NCBI GenBank assembly: GCA_022315425.1
Contig: JAIUPT010000028.1
Location: 682,001 to 746,000 of the forward strand
DNA: 64,000 nucleotides
Reading direction: 5' to 3'
Origin: Pseudevernia furfuracea
Taxonomy: Eukaryota > Ascomycota > Lecanoromycetes > Lecanorales > Parmeliaceae
Positions 44,451 to 56,048 of this stretch are shown piece by piece (within the stretch, counting starts at the first letter, position 1; every line of letters begins with the position of its first letter). A program made the position numbers and the translations under genes. The notes under the pieces were generated by a model. That model saw nothing but the letters and a program-made list of their open reading frames with translations. It had not been told where the DNA came from and searched no databases.

Positions 44451-47400
44451 GAATTTCCGAGAGTTTGGATGTGGAACCTTACGAACCAGGCTTACTTAGA
44501 TCTAAACGTTGCAGAGGGGGACTGGGCGGAGTGGAAAGCCTGAGAACGCCGAGTGGGTTTCGGAGATCAGCATGAATCTGGAGCTTTGAAAGGCTCAAAG
44601 CAGATGCATGACAGATGCGGTAGAGGCGTTACGGATTGGAGTAATGGAGTTTGGTGTTTGTTTTGGGGGGGGGGGGGGGTGAAAGGGAATCCTTTGGGAA
44701 GGCAGTCTGGGCTGTGTGGTGTTTCATTTTGCGATGGTTCAACGGACGATCCCTAATGCGGGTGGGGCTTGGATCTGCGCCCAGGCCAGCTCTTTCTTTT
44801 TTATGTCATCATATGCATACCACTGCTGCTATTATACTGTACACGACTTTCTCTATGTTTTTACGAGTTTGCTACTTTACTTCTGATTCCTTTTGATTTT
44901 TGGGATCATGCGCAATACCCTTTGACAAGATGCTTATGGTTGGGTGGTATTCGGTATTCTTCTTGGGGGCCAGCAATAGATAGCCCAAATAGCATCGTAC
45001 TCATAGCCAAACTTTCTTGAGGTATAAAAATAATTGTGGAAATGCAACAATGCAATTTTACACTGTGCGCTCTAAATCTAATTATTATTATCACTCATTT
45101 TTTTCTTTTCTTGAAATCAATCGGACACACAGTGACACAATTGACAAAGTATTATTATTAACGAAGTATAAAGTAATAACAAGTCAGCAGATACTCTAGA
45201 CCCTGGACGATAAAATCTCACTCATCTTCATCGCGTGCGACCCTGATTCCAAAAAGGAGCAAAGTTTAAATTTTCTCTCGGACGGAGGTGGATGCAGGAA
45301 CAAGCCAATGGATCTGAGCCGAACCAAGGCAGCGGCGTTGGCGTTGGTACCTGGCAGATGGGCTTACAGTCTTAACTGCATCGAACCAACGGGAAGACAA
45401 AACTCCACAGATCTCGGGCGCTTACACGTCCAAGGAGAAATCGATAATCCTCTTACTCATGGAGCCATGAATAATTAATGATGAATGGCGTTTTCCGGGC
45501 GAAAAAACACGCACCAAGGATTTCCGTCTCCGTCCGGGATTACATACATCCAATGACGATGCCGTCGCGTCTTACAAAGTTGGTTGAGGCTGAATGCATC
45601 CTTCCATGCGTCCATGCATGCACATGCATCCATCCATCCGGGTGGGGTTTAAAGTACCGTAGTACCGGCTTACTCCTTCATTCACACGTGGATGGAAGCC
45701 CGGTACCTGACTTTGAAAGAAAGAAAAAAAATGCTGACAGCATCCTGCATACTGCATGTAACCCTAAATGCAATTCCCTCCCCCCCCCTCCCTCGTGGAT
45801 GTTCAGGGCTGAAGGGTAGAATTAGTAACGAGGGCTCAGATCTTGTAGGAATGGTCCGTGATTTGCGGGATTACGAAGTCCTGAAAAATCCCTAATCGCC
45901 AAATAATGTTTGTGTGTAGGCCATGAACGGATTTGCCAGGAAACAAGCGAGGGATTCGCATCCTGGTTTTGCATACATGGAGCAACACAGCACAGCCCTA
46001 GGTAACGAACTCGCCTATGAAATCGCACGGTGATGATACATCTGCTGCCTTACTGCGGACTGTTGGCTGGAACGTGAAACACCGTTCGTAGACGTGTGGT
46101 TACACGGCTGAGTGGCATTCGCTTGCAGGAGGGTTTGGGGGGGAAGGAAATGAGGTGCCTGAGAATTCATGATGAGAGAAGGCTGTGGGATTCGTGGAAT
46201 GCAGATTCGGTAGATGGTACCTGGCTGGAAAAAAGAAGGATAATGGAATAATCTGTGGCAGTCACGGTCCGTGCAGAGCGGAGGGGGGGGGAACGCGGCG
46301 AGGCTGGACGGGAAGCGCTGGCGCTTCTCCAGAAAAAGGCACAAAATCGAGATATCATTGCGGCGGCGACAACATCATCGAGAAGGACGGTGGACTTCAA
46401 TAATGATACGTCTGCATGTTTTTTGAATCATTGTTCAATTGAATCTGGAGGAGTTTTACTCGAGTACTCCTTCCGTGCGCCTTTGTCTCTCGTATCTTCA
46501 TCGGGACAGGATGCCCTGCCCACAAGGCTACGAGGCTACAAGGCTACAAGGCTATATGATCCTAATCCGAGGGAAACATAAGTAAGTATTCAGGTCCTCA
46601 TCCAATCCTATTCCCGATGAGAATTTACGAGTAGAATGCGCGAAGTAGTCAAGACCTCCGACATTTTGCGACGACACATACCTCACACATTATTCTCTGG
46701 GCGATCACCATGTCATCAAGTGCGTGTCAATCAATTTGCTTATCAAGTTATCAGTCTCTACCCTTTGGCTAGGGATTGCCCTGCAGCAACGCTACCGATA
46801 AGTGTGGGGATTAGGTTGTCGACAACGTGAATCCTGAACTTTAAGGAAGAAGCGGATCCGAGTCGTTTGACTTTCACATTTTAATTTCTCGGGCTGTGGA
46901 ACTATGATGAACTGATGATGCATAAGGCCAGCATTATTAGCAGGCTTCATGCCTGCTCACGGCATCAAGTATCAGGCTGAACGGGGAAATTATGTATGGA
47001 CTCGACATCGAACCATGTCGGCAGCTGCACTTCCGTCCAATCACATGAAATTTGAAAAGATTGGGTCAAGCATGAAGACTTCCAAAGTTGCAGATTCGGC
47101 CGGACGTTGCAGCAGAATGGAGAAGGGTCTGCGTTGCACGCGCGCCGGTGCACTCCTATCGTACATCATGCACATCGCCGATTGCAGCAGGGCTCACTAC
47201 ACCTGGAAAGGCAACGACTGCGAAGGAATTGCGAAACAGCGAAAGGCATGCAGAACATCGGACCAACGCGCCCAACGGGACGAGTCGGTGCGCTACCATG
47301 GCACCAAAACAATCACACGTCTTAACGTCGATCGGATGAAGGCGCAATTAATTCATCATCAGATGATAAGATCTACTCGAGCCTCGAGGTGGGAAAAGGA

Positions 47401-50400
47401 AGCACTTGTTGGCCGCCGTTGAAGGGGGGAAGGCTGGGGAGCCAATCCACATTTAACCGCGGGGGTTGGATGTCATCGCTACGTGTTGCACATCTATAAC
47501 TGGCCTTCTCCATATGATATTTTTTTGAGGGGAGGTCCCGCAATTAATAATTCCGTAGATTGGCCGTGGGTAAATTCCAAGTCAGGATTGGTGTGAAAAT
47601 TGCAGAAGGGAAAACGGTTTTGCGGAGAGAAATAATTGAAATTCCAAAGGTGAAAGGCAAAAAAGGCTTTGCACCTAGTCTCTAGATCTAGGTTACTCTA
47701 CGTATTTCCGACTCCGAGTGTCTGTCCCCATCATCCATGTCCATGTCCATGTCCATGTTCATGTCCCAAGTGCCTAGCGACAAAAGAAGGTAAGGCTACA
47801 AGTCCTGATTCCAATCGGCTTCCTCCGTACTGGCTTTGGCATGTTGGTGGCTAGCGGGAGGAAAGCACACGTGCAGCCTTAGTCCTTGCCTTAGTGTATC
47901 GTATCGTATTTTACAATACACCGGTAGTGCGAAAGAATGCTGACAGGGGGGGAGAGCTGACGATCTGGTTCGCGTTTCAGATTTCCTGTTGACTGCGGAG
48001 GTGTGGGCTGAGAATAATAACACTGCTGTCAGATCATTGGCTTCACAATTGTCAATCGGTACCACCTGAATCATCCGGCGGTGCTGATCCTGCAGGAACT
48101 GCAGGAACGACGCGGAAGCCTGCACGTCCCCCCCCCCACACACGGATGCTATGCTCAAACAACTATGCACTGCGTTTCAGCTTCCTCGTTAATGAACGAA
48201 CCTCTTCCATATGTACGTCCTCCATCACTTCTACCCAAAATGCTCTGTATTCGGCATGCCGACGAATCATTGGAGACGAGTCGACACTTGCGGGCGAATG
48301 AATACGAGTATTTGCTATGCCAATCATGGAGAACTATGTACCCCTCCCCCTCCCCCTCCGACCAACAATGTCACCGGCTTCTTGGACTCTTCTGGAACAA
48401 TGTCGATGAAACGTGAGATCAACAGCCATCGACCTCAAAAAGGCAACTTTATCGTAGGTCCCTAGTCGCTACCCTAAAGTGACCTCCTCTGCCAAGTGCC
48501 AACATGAAGATGGACTTTTTGACGCTTCGCCCGCATCGCTGCGAGGGAAACCAACAATTGGCTTGTGCGCTGATACGACAGCTAGCACGACATATCCAAC
48601 AATGACTTACTGCCCTCCCGAACCCTAAATACTGATACGCTGATACATAGCTTATTGAGTCAGAGGTCCAAAGCCAACGCGTGTCCCCGCAGTCAGACAC
48701 GAAGCGTCTCAAGAGTCTTTCAGCTGCAGTCCTTCATCACATATAGGAATAGCACATGTTGCATGGCCCCAAGTAGGCGATACCACAGCAATTTCGCGAC
48801 TCGCAACAATTACCCTTTATCATCGAGGCTGTTACCAAACTCCGCAAAATCCCCCGGCACCGGTCAGGGAGCCCAGGTGAGAAAAGAGTGCCACCAAACG
48901 CTGATCGGCCGAAGCTTTTCACATGCCACGTTCAGAGAATGTACGAAGCAGCACATTTAATAATAATATTTACTTTACTTTACTTTTCTTTTCTTTTCCT
49001 ACCCCTCCTTCACCGGCCACCGCCCATAACAAGTCTGAAACGTAAAAAAGCAGGCGTGTCGATCTGCAGTCGGGCAATGCACAGACTGGGGATCCGGTTG
49101 ATCGGCTAAATATATGCGCTAGCATCTCCGAACCCTAGGTACGGTAGGTACCTTAGCTTAAGGCTTTAAGCTAATCATCGCCGGGGCTCATGGTGGGGGT
49201 ACTAAGTACTCCATATCTCGACCTATCAGACTTAGTGCTCATCTTTTGATTTGCGCAAGAGATGCCTCAAGTGCTATCACCAGTATGTAGAGTACCTGAA
49301 AGAGTCCTCCATTCCGGAGCGAGCATTCATCTATTCGCCATTTCTCCAATATGTGGAAAGGATCGTCTGATACCAGCCAGCCAGCCAGTCCCTTCCTTGG
49401 CTGCTCCGGAAAACTCAAATGCTCCTTGCTCATCCTTTCACCAGATGCAGCGAAGACATGCCCATTTTCTTGCATCCAACGCACCACTACGGGCAAGGTC
49501 TAGTGTGTGGAGCAGGCTCCATGGTACCTAACACCACGAATGAATGCCGCTCAGTCCGGAGGTACCCAGGGTTTTCCCTAAGCACCATAGCCCATAGGAC
49601 TATTGCGACGACGCTATTTCCACACGATACTACCTTACCTCACGAGGTCCACTTATTGTAGCTACCGCAGGTACTTGTTCTTGGTCAAGAACTGAGGAAC
49701 CGAGCCAACCCGGTGACCGCCCAACACCGGTGAAACATGGAGTTTTAAGAAATCCTTGCGAGCTTCCAGACCACAATTTCACCCCGAGCCTTCGCAAAGA
49801 TCCATCCCGGTGCCTCCCGCAAGGTTCCCGATCTCTAGAACGGCACTGGAAATGGTGTCCTAATTCCGACATACGGAGCTACGAGCCGTGAAGGGCTTGC
49901 GTCGTATGACTATGGCGGGTCTTTTTCGCTCAGGTGCGTCCTACCGCTCAACCAGATAGGCAACTTTCAGTGCTCGGATTGTTACCTGAAGTGCCGGGAG
50001 ACAGAAGATTCATGACCAGTCGAAAGGGAAGTGGATGTCGCCTCCCGTTTCCGCCCTGTTGCCTTCGATACGAGGCCTCAGATCATAGCCTCCCCACGAT
50101 ACGAGCACCCCCAGCGGCAGTTGACTCGCAATCGTGATTAGCCTTGCAAAGGCCCGAGCCTCGGTTACAGATATACGTGAAGATTGGCTCAAATTCGATG
50201 TCACGGTAAGTCCTCGTAGCCATTTTTCCAGACCAGTATTTCCGTGAGAGTGCAAAGCTGGCTGGAAGATGGTCTTCGTGACCATTCCCTTCTGGGAAAA
50301 TTCTCGACCTGTTGTTCTCTCTTCGGGTCCTCCTTGCTGTTTTCTTTTTTCACACACACGTAGCCTTAGCTGAATTCGACACCAAATTAATGATAAACGT

Positions 50401-51894
50401 TTTCTTGCAGCTTTTTTCGGGATAGTGCAGGTATCGGTCCAGGATTCCAAGTGCGCGAAATCATGCTGCCTATCAAAATTCTTCCGAGAAGGTAGGAGTG
50501 GCGTCAAGTACCAACCGCACAAAGACCGATCACAGACCCAAGTCATTGCATTGCGGAACCTCTCTCAGCGGCAGAGAAGCTCGTTTGGACGCGCAGCACG
50601 GCTTCTCAAATCCGCATGCAACGGTGGCGAGCAACGCCTCTCGGCATTCTGGTTGATATCCACACATACTACACTCAAACACGCAGACGATTTGGTGCAT
50701 GCCAGAACAGTGCGCAGGGTGCTGTTTCATGTTGCATCCACAAATTGCAGAGTCATGCCGATACAAAACGCCTCTGACCGGGTCGTGAACCCCTGCTGTG
50801 AACGGTGCGTGACCAATGATCGAGTCACAAGCAAGACCTGCTTCTGCAAGGATAACCTAATCTTCTCCGAGGACAACGTGTCGTAGGTAATGAGAACCAC
50901 AGAGATTGCACGCAGCCTGATAGGACTCTTTATTCTTCCCTTACGAGGGAGCCTCCAATGAACATCCATGGCTCTCCATCGCCCATAATGACGTCCAGCA
51001 CGCGCATCCCGCTTGACGTTCCATAAATCACATCAATTCGCCTCGCCGGCGGAGCCATACCCTTCGACGGCGCAGACCGACCCAAGACCCTGCAACAAAC
51101 CAACCCGAGAAATCGAGCACAGGCAGCCAGGAGTTTCGGCGCCAAACCCTCAAACCTCATCGCCCTTTTTCCCCGTCTAGGGATCGGGGGGCGGGAGGGG
51201 GGCGAGATACGGAGGCGAACAACTGCTGTAAACGTAAAAACCAGACAAAGGACGCCGTTCGGTATCAGACGCGGGGGTTTCCTTGCACGACTGCAGATGT
51301 CGCCCCAACATGACCGCGCGCACTCGCCGGATGGTGATTGATGAGATTTTTCCGGTTGGGAGCGCGGCGGTTTCGGATGTTTGGGGGATCGCAAGCTTCG
51401 GCCGATGCGGTTTGGGTGTTGGGGGGGGGGGGGGCGGGGGGCGGGTGCCAAGAGATATCTTGGCGTTTGGGGGGCTGGTTTTGAGTTGAGGTGAGTGGTG
51501 CCGATGGAATACGGAATTTTTTGTACAGTGGTTATTGTTCGGGGGGTCTTTAGATGGAGACGGGGGAGATGGGAGTTACCGTGGTGAGAACGAACGGGGT
51601 TCGGTGGGTTTGCTGTTCGAAGTCGTACAACGTGTGGACACATTTTGAGCGGTCAAGGGTTACTTACTATAAGAGGGACTTGGATAAATATTCTTTGAGA
51701 TTTAATTGTTCATTCATTGACCATCGTGGCGTCTCCACCGTAAGTGGAGATGCTGTTTTCTATCTCTATCGAGTATTTTCGTAAGGGACATTGGTATCCG
51801 TCAGTCATCCTCGTCGAAACTTTTTCCGTCCCATCGACCCAGACTTGCCAGGGAGATGCCATTACCGTACGCGCGTACCCATGATGCATGATGC
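44451..51894. other. 7.4-kb gene-poor interval with simple repeats
   Basis: No frame with family features, conserved motif or workable splicing was found. Many short frames exist on both strands (largest at 46949-47422 plus and 50930-51643 minus), all low-complexity or featureless. Landmarks: a 15-G run at 44665-44679, ATGCATCCATCC-type repeats near 45605-45640, GGCTACAA repeats at about 46529-46556, a (CCATGT)n run at about 47735-47760, CCCCCT repeats at about 48342-48359, a TTTACTTTAC/TTTTC run near 48970-48998, and a 14-G run at 51421-51434. AACCCTAA occurs at about 45760 and at 48621. Long-range regulatory sequence, non-coding RNA or eroded transposons are all possible. I see no positive evidence for any of them. 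Confidence 0.5.
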
Positions 51895-53165
51895 TCAGAT
51901 GAAGTCGTTACCGCCAAATCCTCCAAACGGATTCGGTGGAGCTCCCCCGCCGAATCCCCCTCCGCCCCCGGGGAAGCGTGGACCCCCCCGGCCTTGCGGA
52001 GGTCCACCGCCGGGGCCAATGGGGTCGTATCTTGCGCCTGGTGGAACCCTACAGGGAGCAATGTCAGCGAACGCATCCTCCCGGTGGATCGAGGTAGGAA
52101 CATTAGATGCGTACTGTGGGTCGTAGCCACCGCCCCCACCTCCTCCCCCGCCAAACATGGGATCGTCGAATGTAGGGTGCATGCCTCCACCGCCGGGTCC
52201 GAACCCTCCGCCCCGCAAAGGATCGTGCGGCCCCATGCCGGGCGGATACAGATCCCTCTCCCCGATATTCAGCGGCCTCCTCTCCCCACCTATCCCTCCC
52301 CTGGGCCGGTGGACTTCATACTCGTCCTCGAACCCCGGCGGGGGAAGGTCGCCCGCCGGATACGGTCTCCGTGGCTCTGCGGCAAGCGGGTCACCATACG
52401 GCCGCGGCTGGGCGAGAGGAGGCAACCGATCGTCGCGCAGGGGATCATGGGCCCGTGCACCGTCCCCTTCCCGTCCGGGTCCCGGTCGTCTCGCCTCGTT
52501 TTCATCTCGGCTCTGGCTGGCGGCGTGCGCCGAGTCCTCGTACCCCTCCTTTTGCAACCCCGGCGCGACCTTTTGCAGGATGTTGATCTTGATCAACGAC
52601 GCGACATCCGTCATTCGCCCGGCCGAGATGAAGACTTTCTGTAGGGACGAGGCCGCTTCGTTCGCGCCTTCGGAAGACGGTATCGTGAACGGGAACGAGG
52701 ATTCCGCGACGAAGTCCTTGGGTTTGAGGTCAAAGGTGCGCACTTTGTCGTCCCCTATCGCCAAGCAGTTGAGTACGGCTTTGGAGCCCAGGCGGCCGAC
52801 TTTGAGGAGGTAGTGGAGGGAGGATTGGCCGTGGGCGTACCGGAAGGCGTAGTCGTCGGATGTGGAGGAGTTCCATTGTTGGGGGAGGGGCGGGGCGTCC
52901 GAGGTCTCGGATGTTACTTCTGCATTTTCTTTTGTCAGTCTCCTCAATCCGTACGAAGCTTGTACATTGATTGGGGCATACCAATCTTGTGGTCTTCTCC
53001 GAGGCCTATGAGTCGAAAGCCGACGGCTCGCATGCAACCATGGCTTAGCAGTGCGATCGCATCGTAGGGGTTCTTGAGGTGTGGGGTTGATTCTTTGGGG
53101 AGGCTTTCGTACATGTATTCGGAGAGGTTTATGGCACTGAAGATGTTGCCGGTGTTGATAGACAT
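51895..53165 (-). CDS. PI31-type proteasome regulator
   Basis: A cytosolic/nuclear proteasome-binding protein of the PI31/Fub1 family. Exons on the minus strand, 53165-52982, 52919-52115 and 52048-51895, give 380 aa. The first junction restores DHKI-EVTSETSDAPPLPQQW. The N-terminal domain shows the family's PYDAIALLSHGCMRAVGFRL, then DDYAFRYAHGQSSLHYLLKV and VLNCLAIGDDKVRTFDL. The C-terminal half is Pro/Gly/Arg-rich with DPLR and PPGARYDPIGP repeats, the proteasome-contacting tail type. The second intron (52114-52049, 66 nt, GTACGC...CTGTAG) is a multiple of three without stops. Retention would insert 22 residues. Splicing gives the family-like DPQ-VPPGARYDP. It is divergent from the F-box gene. 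Confidence 0.9.
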
Positions 53166-53798
53166 GATGGCGGTAGGGTTGTGGAGGTAGGATGGATGGT
53201 AGGAGGGTTGTGTGAGTAGTTAACGTATCTATATTGGGGGGACGAAGAAGTTGATGCGTCGGGTACTTCACATGTCACAGGCGCGCGGCTCCTAGTGATT
53301 CCTACACGACTACTTAGTCGAACCCACAACTTACAAAGTACGCATTTGTTAAGGACGCTGGTGCAATGCGAACAAGTCGCGACAATTACATACTAATGAC
53401 CAAGAGATGAGATCGGCCATGACTTTGCGACCAAACTCTCGTGTTTTCTTTGTTCAGGGTTTGGGCTCAGAAAGACGGTCAGACAACACCTCAGAAGCGC
53501 GTTTTCCTTGCAAGACAATCTCTACTCCCTTCACAAGGGTGGAAGCTATTGTAGTCTATAGACTTCTATCTCGAATCTGCCATTGCTCTTACTACATTGC
53601 TCGAATTGTATTATCTCAATCCTTGAACCGTGAAGGCTGTCATCATGTTGACTCTTTCATCGATCTGGGCATAACCCGCGAGGTGTTGGTGAAACCAGCG
53701 GGTGCCCTCTCAGCTCCTCGCTCTCAATTCCAGTCCTTAATCCCATACTACACATTTGCTTGACAACTACTCTGCTGCTGCTCCACCCCTTTCACTCG
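53166..53798. promoter_or_regulatory. Divergent promoter region
   Basis: 633 bp between the PI31-type gene (minus) and the F-box/LRR-like gene (plus). A 118-codon plus frame (53407-53763) lies within it and ends 35 nt before the next ATG. It has no domain features and is probably leader or promoter. Confidence 0.45.
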
Positions 53799-55709
53799 AT
53801 GGGTGCCTATCCCTCCAAACCTTCCAGAAAACCTGGGAAACATCCTTCACTTACCCCTCTTGGTCAGACCATTGACCCTCCAGCAGCAGTAGTCATGATC
53901 AACCAGGACATCGCCTTCCTGGTGTGCGCAGAGGTAAGAGCTCACGACTTTCCATCCTGGAAGCTTGCTTATTCTTCGACAGCTCTACAACAGCGGAGCG
54001 ACACCAGATTTGGTCTCAGCCGCACAGACCTCCAAGCTGTGGAATGTGGCCGCAACGCCATGGCTATATCGCTCACTTACCCTTGACTTCGATAAAAGCA
54101 AATCCGTCCTGACAGCCCGCCTGTTGAACAGTCTCCTGAAGGCGGATAATGAGCAGCCTACGTGCCGTCACTATGTAAAAAATCTCAAAATCAAGATGCC
54201 GTCTACCGAAGGAGATAGTCCCCGGCGTCGCCTCAAACCAGGCGTGTTGAAAGTCCTCGCTAGGCTCGTACCATTACTCTCAATGCTCAACTCATTCACG
54301 TGCGTGCCTTCATTGACGGCATTCTATGCTCCAATGTCCTCTAATGCAATCACAGATGGGAAGTTCCCGAGCCAATGCCGAAATCACTGCTTCAAGCGCT
54401 TCACAATCACCCAAAGTTATTCGATCGAGCTGCTCTTTTCACATGCTGGGGTCTGAACGAAGAACGCCAATACCTCGAAAATCTTGGGACTGCGCCTAAT
54501 CTTTCGGAGCTTGTCATTGACTTCAGGCCACGTCTCTATGTCACTGCAGAACGACTTGCAGAGTTGATCTTTTACCAAAAGCAGCTTCTTCTAAAGCAAC
54601 AAAACCTGAAATCTCTAACCATCAAGTACAAATCCGATAGCGCTCATCGGTATTCTAACCAGATTCAAATGGATCGACAGGAGCGACTTCCCTCGATCGA
54701 ACGGCTTTCTCTGGAGCGCCATTTTTTCATGAAGGATAACAGCGGGATACAGTTCCACATGAATGCACAAAGCCTTCGGAGTCTGACCTTAGTTGCGTGC
54801 GTAAACTGGCACCGGCTTCTTGGGATCCCTAACATGAAATTGTCGCAGCTAATCATCCGGGCCCCACGGTGGAAAATGGATCCATGGTCAGCAGTCCCCG
54901 AACGCATCATACTACAGTCCTTTCTTTGCAAAGATCACGACTTTGAGGAGCTGGAACTAGATTCTCTCGGCATTTCACATGCAATCATCGGAGCGATCGT
55001 CAAGAGAAATGGCAGTACTATTCGAAAGCTACGCATCCGCAACTTCGAACACGCAGTCATACCGTGGGGCGGTAATCAGCCAGTCCTGCAATTAAAGTCC
55101 ATTCCGTCTCAAATCATCCGCAATATTTGTAGCTTCTGCCCTCATCTTCGCTCACTGGAACTCGATCTAGCCGAGACAGACATCACAGGGGTGAGCGAAT
55201 TTCCTTCACAGGACTGAGTAAATCCAGTGTAACGAGCGAGCAATGGCTAACGTAAAGATTAGCGTACCGACGCCGCTAGGACCTTCGAAACCTTCGAGAC
55301 TCTAAAGCACTTGCAGATAAACACTCAACTCAGTGCTCCGGCCATTGATCCGAACAATCCATACATGGCTGTGGTTCGTGTTAACAATCTTGCTCGCGAT
55401 ATCTGGTCCGCTTCTCTCGAGACTTTTCGCCTCGTCACTCGGAGCATCGCACTTGATGGAACACAGCTTGGGGAAGATGGCTCCTGGCTGGCGGTTCGAA
55501 ATTTCGATGTTCTGGGTTCTGATGAGTGGGATGTTGAGATCGTTGATGAGTTCGCGGCCGCTGCAGAGAGGAAGCTGAGAGCCTGGGCCCGGGCGGTGGA
55601 TGTTCAATTCGACCCACCCTCTGACGGGCAGGAGCGATTGCAATGGGAGAAAAGCCTGGGAAAGAAGGTCGAGGTGGCTGGAGCGAAAGCGTTGAAAAGG
55701 TTGAAATAG
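53799..55709 (+). CDS. F-box/LRR-like protein
   Basis: Four exons, 53799-53933, 53983-54299, 54356-55190 and 55263-55709, give 577 aa with consistent phases. After a basic N-terminus there is an F-box-like helix set (INQDIAFLVCAE-LYNSGATPDL, then AAQTSKLWNVAATPWLYRSL), the pattern of fungal proteins binding Skp1. The remainder has degenerate leucine-rich repeats: NLSELVIDFRP, NLKSLTIKYKS, IERLSLERHFF, SLRSLTLVACVNW, MKLSQLIIRAP, FEELELDSLGI, IRKLRIRNFEH and HLRSLELDLAE, ending with LKHLQINTQL. The likely role is a substrate receptor of an SCF ubiquitin ligase. The F-box is weak, so that role is inference. Confidence 0.8.
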
Positions 55710-56048
55710 CGAGCTCGGCCCTTCGATTTGGACCGTTGGTCTATTGGAAGCCCCTCTCGGGACCATAGACTCGAGAAGAGTGGAAGATTTGAAGTATCGT
55801 CAAGAGAGCAAGCTATCCCTGCATCAAGGCCTAAGTTCAATTAATAGAGGGATGACAACTTAAAGAAACCTCCCCCCCCCCCCCCCGAATAAATTGTACC
55901 CACGTCAGCCTCCAAAATAGCAAGCTTCAGTAGCTAAAGTTCTAAGTATATATTCCCTCACGGCCGGACTATCACAAAGGCTTTTTGAACGGCGGTCTGA
56001 ACGGCACATTTGACATCCTCCTCTTCAGCCTCGGCGTAACACCCAACT
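55710..56048. other. Convergent 3' flanks with a 15-C tract
   Basis: 339 bp between convergent stops. A run of 15 C residues lies at 55872-55886. No gene. Confidence 0.7.

Noticed and set aside
46949..47422. A 157-aa plus-strand frame in the gene-poor interval
   Set aside because: Mixed composition with no domain, no splice partners and competing open frames in all three plus frames.
50930..51643. A 237-aa minus-strand frame
   Set aside because: It runs through homopolymer C tracts and Pro/Arg/His low complexity, lacks any domain, and overlaps no conserved sequence I recognise.
44451..51894. Search for tRNA genes, transposon ends or a CRISPR array
   Set aside because: No paired A and B box spacing, no terminal inverted repeats with target duplications and no regularly spaced repeat were found by eye.
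51994..52813. Two plus-strand frames above 200 aa
   Set aside because: Antisense to the Pro/Gly/Arg-rich tail of the PI31-type gene; skewed codon composition keeps the opposite strand open.
53407..53763. A 118-aa plus-strand frame before the F-box gene
   Set aside because: No domain, ends just before the real start codon, and best explained as promoter or leader.
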